Below are positions 27,852-35,144 of a stretch of DNA of 64,000 nucleotides, piece by piece. A program made the position numbers and the translations under genes. Numbering within the stretch: position 1 is the first letter of the stretch; each line of letters starts with the position of its first letter. The stretch lies in NCBI RefSeq assembly GCF_019355055.1, contig NZ_CP048411.1:3809501-3873500 (forward strand), written 5' to 3'. Below the pieces are notes generated by a model. The model was given only the letters and a program-made list of their open reading frames with translations. It did not search any database and was not told the origin of the DNA. This stretch comes from Pseudomonas sp. MTM4 (GTDB taxonomy: Bacteria > Pseudomonadota > Gammaproteobacteria > Pseudomonadales > Pseudomonadaceae).

Positions 27852-28387
27852 ATTATTATCGACATACGTGTCAGTGGCTCGTACAAGGTCTTTGATGAAG
27901 CGAATCACTTTTTCCAATTCGTCGCGCTTGATTAGATGCGCTACTGGAGCACCGTTATTTATGGGCTTTGATCGATGCACGGCATCTCCGCGCTTACCTA
28001 TCCAACTATTTAAGGTGCTTCTTGCCTTCTCAGGCTCATAGTTTGCCCAAGACCATCCTTCGGTTACATCAAGGCCAAGGTATTCTTGAAATATGCGTTT
28101 CGTTTTGTCCGAACTTGGGTTGTGGAATTGCTTTAGGTCGGTGTGCAATTTCTTTAAGACAAAATTACCAACATAGCTTCCGGCGACCACGCCAAGCTTT
28201 TTATTCATTTCCTCTAGAAGCCTATCTTCGACGTAGGTTTCCCATGCGGTTAAGGCATGACCAGACCGGCTCGCTTCAGAACCTCAGCGTTCGGCGGCGG
28301 AGGGTTGGCGTTGATGGCGTCAAAATGCGCGAGCAATTCTTCGGCGTCTTTGATGCCATATTCAAAACTTTGGTATGCACGAGACAT
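27846..28387 (-). pseudogene. HEPN-domain (RiboL-PSP-HEPN-like) cassette gene, frameshifted
   Basis: ATG 28387 opens MSRAYQSFEYGIKDAEELL... GLVMP and stops after 44 residues. The next frame continues LTAWETYVEDRLLEEMNKK to the end at 27846. Adding one G (GTCATGGCC instead of GTCATGCC at about 28254-28257) joins them into one protein of about 180 residues. The joined product matches the RiboL-PSP-HEPN type and contains KRGDAVHR, the Rx4H motif of HEPN ribonucleases. The 3' part alone has an ATG at 28208 but lacks the first helix pair. HEPN RNases are common in toxin-antitoxin and anti-phage systems. Confidence 0.75.
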
Positions 28388-28394
28388 GAAAGAT

Positions 28395-28470
28395 CTCTAA
28401 CGTTTGGTTAAGGGGCCGGCTTTAGCCGGTCCCAGCGAACAAAGTGAGCGAGTTGAACCAGCTGTTAGGC
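28395..28470 (-). repeat. attC site, 76-bp P. stutzeri type
   Basis: Cores CTCTAAC (28395-28401) and GTTAGGC (28464-28470); perfect GGCCGGC-TTTA-GCCGGTC hairpin. Confidence 0.93.
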
Positions 28471-28482
28471 CTTGCACGCAAA

Positions 28483-28980
28483 TTAATATTGAGAGCGCAA
28501 AACTTGACCGATATGTTCCATTGCATTTGTTACTTTACTTGTGGCAATTTGTAGATGCCTATCAGCTTCCATCCGGCTGGTGGCAAATAGTGAGTTGCAT
28601 AGTTCGCTATTGACTGACTTCAAATTATCTCGGAGCTCATCGTTGGCGATGCGCTCAATTAGTATAACGAGCCTTCGCCGCGCTAAGCGCTGGCCGTTAT
28701 TAACATCTTCGCTAAGCAGAATTTCTTTCCATGCTTTGTCTGCTTGATGTGCTCTTGCCTCTTCTAGATGGCCTTGAGTGATTAGGCGCATTAGATCATG
28801 AAGGACATCTTGCAGTTCGATAAGTGTTTCCCTTTGAAATGCGCGCTTTATCTCATCTCTCTCCTGTTCTACTGCTTGCTTGTGCAACCATGACGAATTT
28901 CGAGTTGAAAGTATCGTGGTTATCATGCTGGCCAGAGCGCCAACAATGGTGCCAACAAACCCCCAAAATGCAGCCTCCAC
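28483..28980 (-). CDS. Membrane-anchored helical protein of unknown function (cassette gene)
   Basis: 165 residues from GTG 28980, preceded by a strong GAGGAGG. One N-terminal membrane helix (AAFWGFVGTIVGALASMITTI), then a long amphipathic helical region (KQAVEQERDEIKRAFQRETL) and further helices with many Glu, Arg and Leu. Same design as the cassette at 25928-26422. No family recognised. Confidence 0.75.
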   Translation of the reverse strand: MEAAFWGFVGTIVGALASMITTILSTRNSSWLHKQAVEQERDEIKRAFQRETLIELQDVLHDLMRLITQGHLEEARAHQADKAWKEILLSEDVNNGQRLARRRLVILIERIANDELRDNLKSVNSELCNSLFATSRMEADRHLQIATSKVTNAMEHIGQVLRSQY

Positions 28981-28995
28981 GCGAGCCTCCTCGTG

Positions 28996-29070
28996 GCCTA
29001 ACGCTTGCGTAACCGGTTACTTTTGTAGCGCCAGCGGAGAAAGCAATCCGCGTTGACGCACTTGTTAGCG
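28996..29070 (-). repeat. attC site, 75-bp non-stutzeri type
   Basis: Cores GCCTAAC (28996-29002) and GTTAGCG (29064-29070). Arms GTGCGTCAACGCGG and GTAACCGGTTAC; clearly different from the local family in spite of similar length. Confidence 0.85.
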
Positions 29071-29072
29071 TT

Positions 29073-29408
29073 TCACCACGCGAACATCAGTTCGTATGCG
29101 CCACGCTTATCTCTCATCTCAAAAGATCTTTCGCTCAGTTCCTGGACATCTTGATACTTTGAGTTCGCCTTTCCATATAAGCCCATCTCCCTGTATCCCT
29201 TGTATCCGAAATCCTCCCAGAAGATATTCACATCCACCGAGTCGTGCTGAATCACGAGTTGGCACCCGATCACTTCACTATCGATCTTTGTTCGTCCGCG
29301 CACGGTTGCGGTGACTGTAAATTCATCCTGAAAACTTCCAGCATTTCGGTCATCGCTAAGGCGCTTGATTAACTCGCACAGATAATGCGTTCCGTCTACA
29401 TAGTCCAC
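29073..29408 (-). CDS. Small soluble protein of unknown function (cassette gene)
   Basis: 111 residues from GTG 29408 behind AAGGAG (MDYVDGTHYLCELIKRLSDD). Predicted mixed alpha/beta with no membrane segment; the middle (FTVTATVRGRTKIDSEVIGC) alternates as beta strands. Its stop is 2 nt before the attC core. Function unknown. Confidence 0.7.
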   Translation of the reverse strand: MDYVDGTHYLCELIKRLSDDRNAGSFQDEFTVTATVRGRTKIDSEVIGCQLVIQHDSVDVNIFWEDFGYKGYREMGLYGKANSKYQDVQELSERSFEMRDKRGAYELMFAW

Positions 29409-29434
29409 TAATCCAGTCTCCTTGGTTTACTTTG

Positions 29435-29511
29435 CGCTAACGATTAAGCTAAGGGGCCGGCTCTAGCCGGTCCCAGTGAGCGAAGCGAACGGTTTGAACC
29501 ATTTGTTAGAT
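29435..29511 (-). repeat. attC site, 77-bp P. stutzeri type
   Basis: Cores CGCTAAC (29435-29441) and GTTAGAT (29505-29511); GGCCGGC-TCTA-GCCGGTC hairpin. The stop codon of the TIR-like gene is formed inside its R'' core. Confidence 0.93.
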
Positions 29512-30336
29512 GTCAACAAGTGTAGGCTGTATGCCAAGTATTTCTGAAACCTCGGATAGCCGTTTTTTTGAGAACATCCAGCCATGTCCACCTGTTTTAA
29601 TTTTTATCCATTTGCCGTTAATAGCCGAAAAACGTTCTTTAAATTCCGTTGTGTTCCCGATGACAACGAATGCCTTTTCGGTGTAGTCAATAAGTGTAAT
29701 TGCTTGAGATTTCTGGGCTGCTTGTTGTGGTTGGGTTTGAGGTTTTTTCTGGTGCGAAATATTATCTTCTTTGGCTTCCTTGACGACTTTTGGATTGACG
29801 TGAGTACCAACAGATATTCCACGCATCACAATTGTCAATTGGCGCATTAATTTCTGTTTTAGTTCGTCAGTGCTGCAGTATTGCTCCTGAATTCCTTTGT
29901 CCCTTATGGATTTTTTAAATTCCTTAAGTTTTTGAACCTGATCTAGGTCTGCCTCATCCATGTCGATGGGTTTTTTTGAGTAATAAAGCATTACTGGCTT
30001 TTGCAGCTTAAGAAATAATTTAATTTCTTCAACTGTTCCGCTATCTTCAATCCCGGTGGGTGAGCCAAGTCGCGTCCAGAACGCTCCAATTAACATGTCG
30101 CAATCGCGAACTACTTGGTTGTTTATGATTCCTTGTGGCCGTTCCCCCATAGCAGGCGCACTATGTGACTCCCACCTTACAGGCAGTAAAACTTTCCCTG
30201 TTTCTAGCGAGTTTAATGAGTTCCAGTCATGCAGAGTTTGCGCAATGGCTTCCCTCTCCTCATTTACGTCAGAGGGAGATGCAATTAGTACATTGAAGAC
30301 TGTTGCTGAATAGGCCAATTTTTTATTCCTTTGCAT
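29506..30336 (-). CDS. DUF4062/TIR-like domain protein with a C-terminal GWxF-type domain (cassette gene)
   Basis: 276 residues from ATG 30336. Residues about 10-120 (FNVLIASPSDVNEEREAI, VVRDCDMLIGAFWTRLGSPTG, SGTVEEIKLFLKLQKPVMLYY) match DUF4062, a TIR-like nucleotide-binding fold in which strand, Asp pair and late Glu are kept. A low-complexity Lys/Gln linker (HQKKPQTQPQQAAQKSQ) leads to a compact domain at about 215-270 (AFVVIGNTTEFKERFSAING, GHGWMFSKKRL) of a type I associate with diverse defence-related proteins. TIR-type enzymes act on NAD in several anti-phage systems; activity here is inference. Confidence 0.75.
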   Translation of the reverse strand: MQRNKKLAYSATVFNVLIASPSDVNEEREAIAQTLHDWNSLNSLETGKVLLPVRWESHSAPAMGERPQGIINNQVVRDCDMLIGAFWTRLGSPTGIEDSGTVEEIKLFLKLQKPVMLYYSKKPIDMDEADLDQVQKLKEFKKSIRDKGIQEQYCSTDELKQKLMRQLTIVMRGISVGTHVNPKVVKEAKEDNISHQKKPQTQPQQAAQKSQAITLIDYTEKAFVVIGNTTEFKERFSAINGKWIKIKTGGHGWMFSKKRLSEVSEILGIQPTLVDI

Positions 30337-30356
30337 ACTGGCTGAGTTTCTGGGGG

Positions 30357-30432
30357 ATCTAACGTTTGGTTAAGTGGCCGGCTTTAGCCGGTCCCAGTGA
30401 GCGAAGCGAACAGTTTGAACCAGTTGTTAGGC
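30357..30432 (-). repeat. attC site, 76-bp P. stutzeri type (attI-proximal cassette)
   Basis: Cores ATCTAAC (30357-30363) and GTTAGGC (30426-30432); perfect GGCCGGC-TTTA-GCCGGTC hairpin. Confidence 0.93.
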
Positions 30433-31107
30433 GATTTCAAAGCTGTCTGCGTGATAAGCGCCAAACAAGACATCTTCTGCCGTCTCTTCTTCATGGTTAT
30501 CAAAAAAGGCGTAGTGCGTAGCGCCAGATTCTTTGGCGATTTCTATTATGTAATTGCTAACTTGCTTTGGTAAGTGCTCGGAAATAGCAGCCGCGAATTT
30601 TGGTGGTGGAAGATCAGGATTGCCAAATGACGATACTCCTAGAATGCCTTTACTTCTTAAAACGGACTTGACGTCGTCACGGCTGGGTAAGAATTCGTTG
30701 ACACCGAAGAGTACTCCCTTCAAAAGTTCACCACTAGATCCCGGCGCTTGTCTTTCAGTGACTGCTAATTCTAGGCTGGCAATTTTCTGGGAAAGCTCAG
30801 TAAGTCGGCCGTCTTCTTTTCTGACGGAAATCGGCTCGTTTGTTTTCTGGGATAGATAAGTTGAATAATACGAGTCTTCCTGTAGCTCTGGGCGAAACCT
30901 GGTTTGCAAGAGGAACACCGCTATAAGAAATACAGGGACATTTACAATTGCAGCGCCAACTAGTGCCAAGGACTCAAACGATCCTGTGGGCATCTGTGAT
31001 GCGGCGAAGAGAAAACAAGAGTCGACTGAAAAAAGGCCTGCAAGCCAAGCGCCAAGTAGCTGTATTGGTTTGTTTATTTTTTCTGGAATTATAGTTTGCT
31101 TGCTCAA
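30427..31107 (-). CDS. Two-helix membrane protein of unknown function (first cassette)
   Basis: The frame is open far into attI, but in cassette terms the gene must start after the core at 31128-31134. TTG 31107 gives about 226 residues (MSKQTIIPEKINKP); an ATG at 31121 is one base out of frame (ATGAGATTG), so either a non-ATG start or a one-base loss is possible. Two membrane helices (QLLGAWLAGLFSVDSCFLF, LVGAAIVNVPVFLIAVFLL) precede a soluble part of about 150 residues ending FGAYHADSFEIA. No family recognised. As the first cassette it should be the best expressed. Confidence 0.65.
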   Translation of the reverse strand: MSKQTIIPEKINKPIQLLGAWLAGLFSVDSCFLFAASQMPTGSFESLALVGAAIVNVPVFLIAVFLLQTRFRPELQEDSYYSTYLSQKTNEPISVRKEDGRLTELSQKIASLELAVTERQAPGSSGELLKGVLFGVNEFLPSRDDVKSVLRSKGILGVSSFGNPDLPPPKFAAAISEHLPKQVSNYIIEIAKESGATHYAFFDNHEEETAEDVLFGAYHADSFEIA

Positions 31108-31127
31108 TACTTCAATCTCATGATTTC

Positions 31128-31262
31128 GCCTAACTATAATTAGACACCGAGTGGTGTATAAGACGCCGAATGGATTTGGTGTACAACGTTCCTTGTCATT
31201 AGACTGTCCTTGTCTAGGCTGGGCGTTTCCGAAGGATGATTGATGTATAAAGGAGTTATACA
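31128..31262. promoter_or_regulatory. attI and divergent intI/cassette promoter region
   Basis: The attI core GCCTAAC (GTTAGGC on the cassette strand) is at 31128-31134. Between it and intI lie three direct copies of GRTGTAYAA (31153-31161, 31178-31186, 31242-31250) and one inverted copy (31256-31264). The last two form TGTATAA-AGGAG-TTATACA, a perfect 7-bp dyad with the intI Shine-Dalgarno AGGAG in its loop. No LexA box was seen. The repeats are direct observations; integrase or regulator binding is inference. Confidence 0.75.
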
Positions 31263-31264
31263 CC

Positions 31265-32227
31265 ATGGAAGGGAAACCGCGTTTACTGGATCAGGTGCGT
31301 GAGCAGATCAGGCTCAAACACTACTCGATCAGAACTGAGCGTGTCTATTGCGAGTGGGTTAAGCGTTACATTCGCTTTCACGGATACCGGCACCCGGTTG
31401 ATATGGGTGCGCCAGAGGTAGAAGCCTTTCTTTCCGACCTTGCCGTTCGCCGTGACGTCTCGGCTTCGACGCAGAACCAGGCGCTCGCTGCATTGCTGTT
31501 TCTTTACAAACAAGTCCTCAAACAAGACTTGCCGTGGTTGGGCGAAATCGTTCGCGCCAAAAAGCCGACCCGCTTACCTGTGGTGCTTTCGATGGAGGAG
31601 GTTCAGATACTCGGATTGCTGGATGGGTCGGTTGGGCTCGTTGCGCGGCTCCTGTACGGTGGCGGCATGCGTCTGATGGAAGGCATTCGGCTCCGCGTGA
31701 AGGATGTCGATTTTTCTCGTAGCGAGATCATCATCCGTGACGGCAAAGGCCAGAAGGACCGCGTCACTGTGCTGCCTGCAAGCCTGGTCGGGCCGCTCAA
31801 ACAGCACATCGCCCGCACTCTGGCTATTCATGATCAGGAACTGTCCGAGGGTAGGGGAGACGTCTACCTGCCCGATGCCTTGGCGTGTATATACCCCAAG
31901 GCGCCTTGGGATTGGGCTTGGCAGTATGTATTTCCGGCATCCAGCCCTTCGGTAGATCCTCGCAGTGGCGCGGTGCGCCGGCACCATCTTGACGAGAAGC
32001 GAGTCCAGCGCGCATTCAAGCGTGCTGTTAAAGCTTCCGGTATCCCCAAACCGGCAACCCCTCACACCTTAAGGCATAGCTTTGCCACTCATTTGTTAAA
32101 AAGCGGGCAGGACATTCGCACCGTGCAGGAGCTGCTGGGTCATGCTGATGTAAAGACAACGATGATTTACACCCATGTGCTCAATCGTGGTGGCCTGGCG
32201 GTGTTGAGCCCTTTGGATCGGTTGTGA
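31265..32227 (+). CDS. intI: Integron integrase IntI
   Basis: Tyrosine recombinase of 320 residues that inserts and excises cassettes at attI/attC. The SAM-like N-terminal domain ([20 protein letters not shown]) is followed by the catalytic domain with Arg136 ([14 protein letters not shown]), His267 and Arg270 ([14 protein letters not shown]), His293 ([10 protein letters not shown]) and nucleophile Tyr302 ([10 protein letters not shown]). The extra integron-specific segment is present ([15 protein letters not shown], near 211-225), which separates IntI from XerC/D. All key residues are intact, so it should be active. ATG 31265 follows AAGGAG. Divergent from the cassette array. Confidence 0.96.
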   Translation: MEGKPRLLDQVREQIRLKHYSIRTERVYCEWVKRYIRFHGYRHPVDMGAPEVEAFLSDLAVRRDVSASTQNQALAALLFLYKQVLKQDLPWLGEIVRAKKPTRLPVVLSMEEVQILGLLDGSVGLVARLLYGGGMRLMEGIRLRVKDVDFSRSEIIIRDGKGQKDRVTVLPASLVGPLKQHIARTLAIHDQELSEGRGDVYLPDALACIYPKAPWDWAWQYVFPASSPSVDPRSGAVRRHHLDEKRVQRAFKRAVKASGIPKPATPHTLRHSFATHLLKSGQDIRTVQELLGHADVKTTMIYTHVLNRGGLAVLSPLDRL

Positions 32228-32372
32228 AAACTGCAAGCGAAGGGCTATGAAGGCGAGCCGTTTCATAGCAGGCGTATTGGCCCGATTCGCAACTTCTCGG
32301 ATCGTCTAACCAGTTTCAGTATGGTCGTGACGGAAGCGCTCTTTCGACTGGAATAAAGAGCCTGAAGAATAG

Positions 32373-32417
32373 TCGTATGGCCGAATCTATTCGGCCATAC
32401 GAAGTTGAATATTCAAC
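32373..32417. repeat. Two adjacent perfect palindromes after intI
   Basis: TCGTATGGCCGAAT-CT-ATTCGGCCATACGA (14-bp arms, 32373-32402) is followed at 32404-32417 by GTTGAATATTCAAC, a perfect 14-bp palindrome. The first could end intI transcription and that of the convergent gene, but it lacks a T tract. Its purpose is unclear. Confidence 0.8.
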
Positions 32418-32459
32418 CAAAGCGCCAGCAAGGGCCTTCAGCGAGTGGATCAGCACGGC

Positions 32460-33755
32460 TCACTGACTGCGGGTAACCCGCCACACTATGTTGGCCAAGT
32501 CGTCAGCAACGATTAGCGCGCCGCTTGGGTCGACGGTCACACCGACGGGTCTGCCACGCGTCTTTCCATCTTCCGTGCGGAAGCCTGTCACGAAGTCGAC
32601 TGGCGGTCCCGAGGGGCGGCCGTTGCTGAATGGCACAAAGATGACTTTGTAGCCGACCGGATTCTTGCGGTTCCAGCTGCCGTGCTCACCAACGAATACG
32701 CCATCGGCGAACTGCTCGCCCATCGACGCTTCGGAGAAGTCCAGGCCGAGCGCCGCGACGTGGGAGCCCAAGGCGTAGTCCGGCACGATGGTGGAGGCGA
32801 CCTTGTCCGGGTTTTGGGGGCGTACGCGATGATCGACGTTCTGGCCCCAGTAGCTGTAGGGCCAGCCGTAGAAGCCGCCTTCTTGCACGGATGTGAGGTA
32901 ATCCGGTACCAGGTCCTCGCCCAGTTCGTCGCGCTCGTTCACCACCGCCCAGAGTTGCCCGGAGCCCGGCTGGATCGCCAGCGCCGTCGGGTTGCGCAGG
33001 CCGGTCGCGTAGGGTTTGTAGGCGCCGGTCTCGGCGTTGATCTGCCAGACCAGGGCGCGGTCGACTTCGGCTTCCATCCCGCGCTCGGTGATATTGCTGT
33101 TGGAGCCGATGCCTACATATAGGAAACGACCGTCGGGGCTGATGGTCAGCGCCTTCGTCCAGTGGTGGTTGATCTCGGAGGGGAGGTCCACGACCTTGGT
33201 TGGCGGACCACTGGCTTCGGTCTGGCCTTCCTGATAATCGAAGCGTACTAGCGCGTCCTGGTTGGCCACGTACAGCGTACCGTCGTGGAACGCCAGCCCG
33301 TACGGCGCGTTGAGATCTTCGGCGAACACGGTCTGGAGCTCATAGGTGCCGTCGCCATCAGCATCGCGTAGCAAGGTCAGACGATTACCGCTTTCGACCG
33401 AGGTATTGCCCTGCGCCTTGATGTAGCCGGCGATCACATCCTTGGGCTTAAGCTTCGGCGCGTTGCCGCCCCGGCCTTCGGCCACGAGTATGTCGCCGTT
33501 GGGTAGCACAAGAGTCTGGCGCGGGATCTTCAGATCGGTAGCGATGGCCGTGACGGTGAAGTTCTGCGGCACCGTCGGCACCTGATCGCCCCACGGCGTG
33601 GGCTCGGCGATCTTCATGCTGGGCAAGATTCCCCGCTCGGGTTCGGGCAGATTCGGGGTGGCGCCGTACTCTTGGGCTGTATCCTCGCCGCCAATGCCAC
33701 AACCGGCGAGCAGTACGGCCAGCGACAACGCGGTCAGTGCGTTCGGATGTTTCAT
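32460..33755 (-). CDS. PQQ-type sorbosone/sugar dehydrogenase-like lipoprotein
   Basis: 431 residues from ATG 33755: signal with lipobox LAGC, then a six-bladed propeller of the L-sorbosone/aldose sugar dehydrogenase family (VPQNFTVTAIATDLKIPRQT, LTISPDGRFLYVGIGSNSN, GLRNPTALAIQPGSGQLW, FYGWPYSYWGQN, FVGEHGSWNRKNPVGYKV). Such enzymes oxidise sugars in the periplasm with PQQ and pass electrons to the respiratory chain; substrate unknown. The start codon overlaps the stop of the upstream DUF2231 gene (ATGA), indicating translational coupling. Confidence 0.9.
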   Translation of the reverse strand: MKHPNALTALSLAVLLAGCGIGGEDTAQEYGATPNLPEPERGILPSMKIAEPTPWGDQVPTVPQNFTVTAIATDLKIPRQTLVLPNGDILVAEGRGGNAPKLKPKDVIAGYIKAQGNTSVESGNRLTLLRDADGDGTYELQTVFAEDLNAPYGLAFHDGTLYVANQDALVRFDYQEGQTEASGPPTKVVDLPSEINHHWTKALTISPDGRFLYVGIGSNSNITERGMEAEVDRALVWQINAETGAYKPYATGLRNPTALAIQPGSGQLWAVVNERDELGEDLVPDYLTSVQEGGFYGWPYSYWGQNVDHRVRPQNPDKVASTIVPDYALGSHVAALGLDFSEASMGEQFADGVFVGEHGSWNRKNPVGYKVIFVPFSNGRPSGPPVDFVTGFRTEDGKTRGRPVGVTVDPSGALIVADDLANIVWRVTRSQ

Positions 33756-34180
33756 CGTGCACCTCCGGCGCGCAGGTTGGTTAGGCCGATCCAGGTCGCA
33801 ATGCAGGCCAGCACGGTGACGATCACAGAGAGAACCAGGCCGATGGGCATGGCGGCCCAGGCGTCCTTGGCGTGCTCCAAGGCATTGATGAAGCCCAGCA
33901 CCCAGGTCGCCAGCAGTAACAGGAAGTAAACCAGTGGCCGACCCTTCTTGTGATGGGCTCGTATCAGATTGACCAGTGCGAACAGAAGCGCCAGGCCGCA
34001 GAAAACCAGGCCCCCGGCAATCAGCCAAGAGGCGAAGTTGCTCCACTGGATCTGATAGCTGCGAAAGTAGGCGATGTCACTCAGCAGGGCGCCGAGAAAG
34101 AGGGGGACGGTTCCGGCAAGCAAGGTCGCGTGTAACGGGTTTGGCCTGCTTCGGTAGGTGCGCTGGGTGGTAGCGGTCAC
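33752..34180 (-). CDS. DUF2231 four-helix membrane protein
   Basis: 142 residues from a GTG preceded by GAGGAG (MTATTQRTYRSRPNPLHATLL). Four predicted membrane helices and the RPNPLHATLL/DIAYFRSY pattern fit DUF2231, small inner-membrane proteins often encoded beside PQQ-type or sorbosone dehydrogenases and cytochromes. Its last codons overlap the dehydrogenase start, so it may anchor or accept electrons from that enzyme; this is inference from context. The frame extends to a TTG at 34378 without support. Confidence 0.85.
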   Translation of the reverse strand: MTATTQRTYRSRPNPLHATLLAGTVPLFLGALLSDIAYFRSYQIQWSNFASWLIAGGLVFCGLALLFALVNLIRAHHKKGRPLVYFLLLLATWVLGFINALEHAKDAWAAMPIGLVLSVIVTVLACIATWIGLTNLRAGGAR

Positions 34181-34439
34181 GGCGGACTCCTCTTCGCTGG
34201 GCGACCCTGGCCTGACTCGGTGCGGATGCGTTGGCCCGCCGGGCTCGCTCTGACTGTGTATAAAAGGGGAACGTACCGCCAGCGTATAGTTCACTCCGAC
34301 CCGCTGGGCCGAAGGCCAACTCGTCCCCGATCTCGCGCACGGTCGAAGCCAGCAGACAACACCGGTTCGCACCGCCAATGGCTTCCGTTTTGTCGTCGGG
34401 TGCCACGGCGGTTGCTTCTTGGAGCCTGCTTGCGCGAGG

Positions 34440-34820
34440 TTATTGGGCGGAACTGCGCACTGCGGAGCGACAGGTGATCTCGGCGTACGGTTCGCCCAAT
34501 GAATATTCGCCCGGAACGCGCTCCACGGCCTGGCTGTTGGGCGAAACGGTGAAAACCGGTGGCGCCGAGGTGTCCGAGCGCGCGTCGTCCGGTACGTGGA
34601 ACTCGCAGGTCACTTGCTCGCCGGTATGGTTGAACACTTTTACGGCGCGTACACCCAGCAGTTCGCCTTCGACGCCCTCCGCTTGCGTGGGCACGCCCAT
34701 GGGGCTGACGTCGATCTTCAGGCCGTTCAGGTTAGCGATGATCTCCGGCTCCGGCGTCTGGGCGAATGCGATGGGTGCACAAAGTGCGAGGCCGCAGGCG
34801 GCGAGCAGTAGCTTGGTCAT
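34440..34820 (-). CDS. Small periplasmic protein of unknown function
   Basis: 126 residues from ATG 34820, which follows an excellent AAGGAGG. A cleavable signal peptide ends at AFAQTPEPE; the mature part is predicted mostly beta (AVKVFNHTGEQVTCEFHVPD) with two cysteines that could form a disulfide. Monocistronic. I do not recognise a characterised family. Confidence 0.8.
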   Translation of the reverse strand: MTKLLLAACGLALCAPIAFAQTPEPEIIANLNGLKIDVSPMGVPTQAEGVEGELLGVRAVKVFNHTGEQVTCEFHVPDDARSDTSAPPVFTVSPNSQAVERVPGEYSLGEPYAEITCRSAVRSSAQ

Positions 34821-35144
34821 GAGAACCTCCTTGAGTCGATGCCTGCTTAGAAGGGCTCGAACGCCGAGGGTTCGGTTCTGATTCAGTGACTTTTGCTGGG
34901 CCAAGGTGCGTATAACGCCTGCCGGCGTTAGGGGCGAGCCGAACCAGAGCCTTGATCGACAGAGCTGGCGGTTTCGATTGAACCCTTTTGACCGAGCCGG
35001 TTCCGACCTTGCGTCTTTGCCGCGCGCTGTATGGCTGCCGGGGTATCGTCATCGGGTTATCGATCGCGGGCCCGCTCTAGCTGGTGCGCTCCGGCTCAGC
35101 GGCTAAAGTTAACCGTATCCGTCTCCTTACGATAAGGCGCCTAC
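34821..35144. other. Intergenic region upstream of the AGCS symporter
   Basis: Divergent promoter region of the small periplasmic gene and the symporter. One small hairpin is seen, AACGCC-TGCC-GGCGTT at 34914-34929. No gene and no other motif recognised. Confidence 0.5.

Larger units (their letters stand above)
22253..32227. mobile_element. Chromosomal integron (intI, attI, about 12 gene cassettes, 11 attC)
   Basis: An integrase gene on the plus strand at the right end is divergent from a leftward array in which every gene is on the minus strand and is followed by an attC site bounded by R'' (GYYTAAC-like) and R' (GTTRRRY-like) cores. Six sites (listed individually) share or vary a roughly 75-bp form with the GGCCGGCTTTAGCCGG palindrome and CTTCGCTCACTGGG/TTCAAACC side segments, as in P. 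stutzeri chromosomal integrons; five others differ in length and core. The array is AT-richer than its surroundings. An IS5-family element interrupts it at 22584-23775. Confidence 0.93.

Noticed and set aside
23776..30432. Regular ~75-bp repeats could suggest a CRISPR array
   Set aside because: The repeats are imperfect hairpins with GTTRRRY/RYYYAAC ends, separated by whole genes in one orientation, next to intI; they are attC sites.
30427..31266. Reading the first cassette gene from the ATG at 31266 (280 residues)
   Set aside because: That would start on the opposite strand of the intI start codon and read through attI; the added N-terminus is low complexity and would not belong to the cassette.
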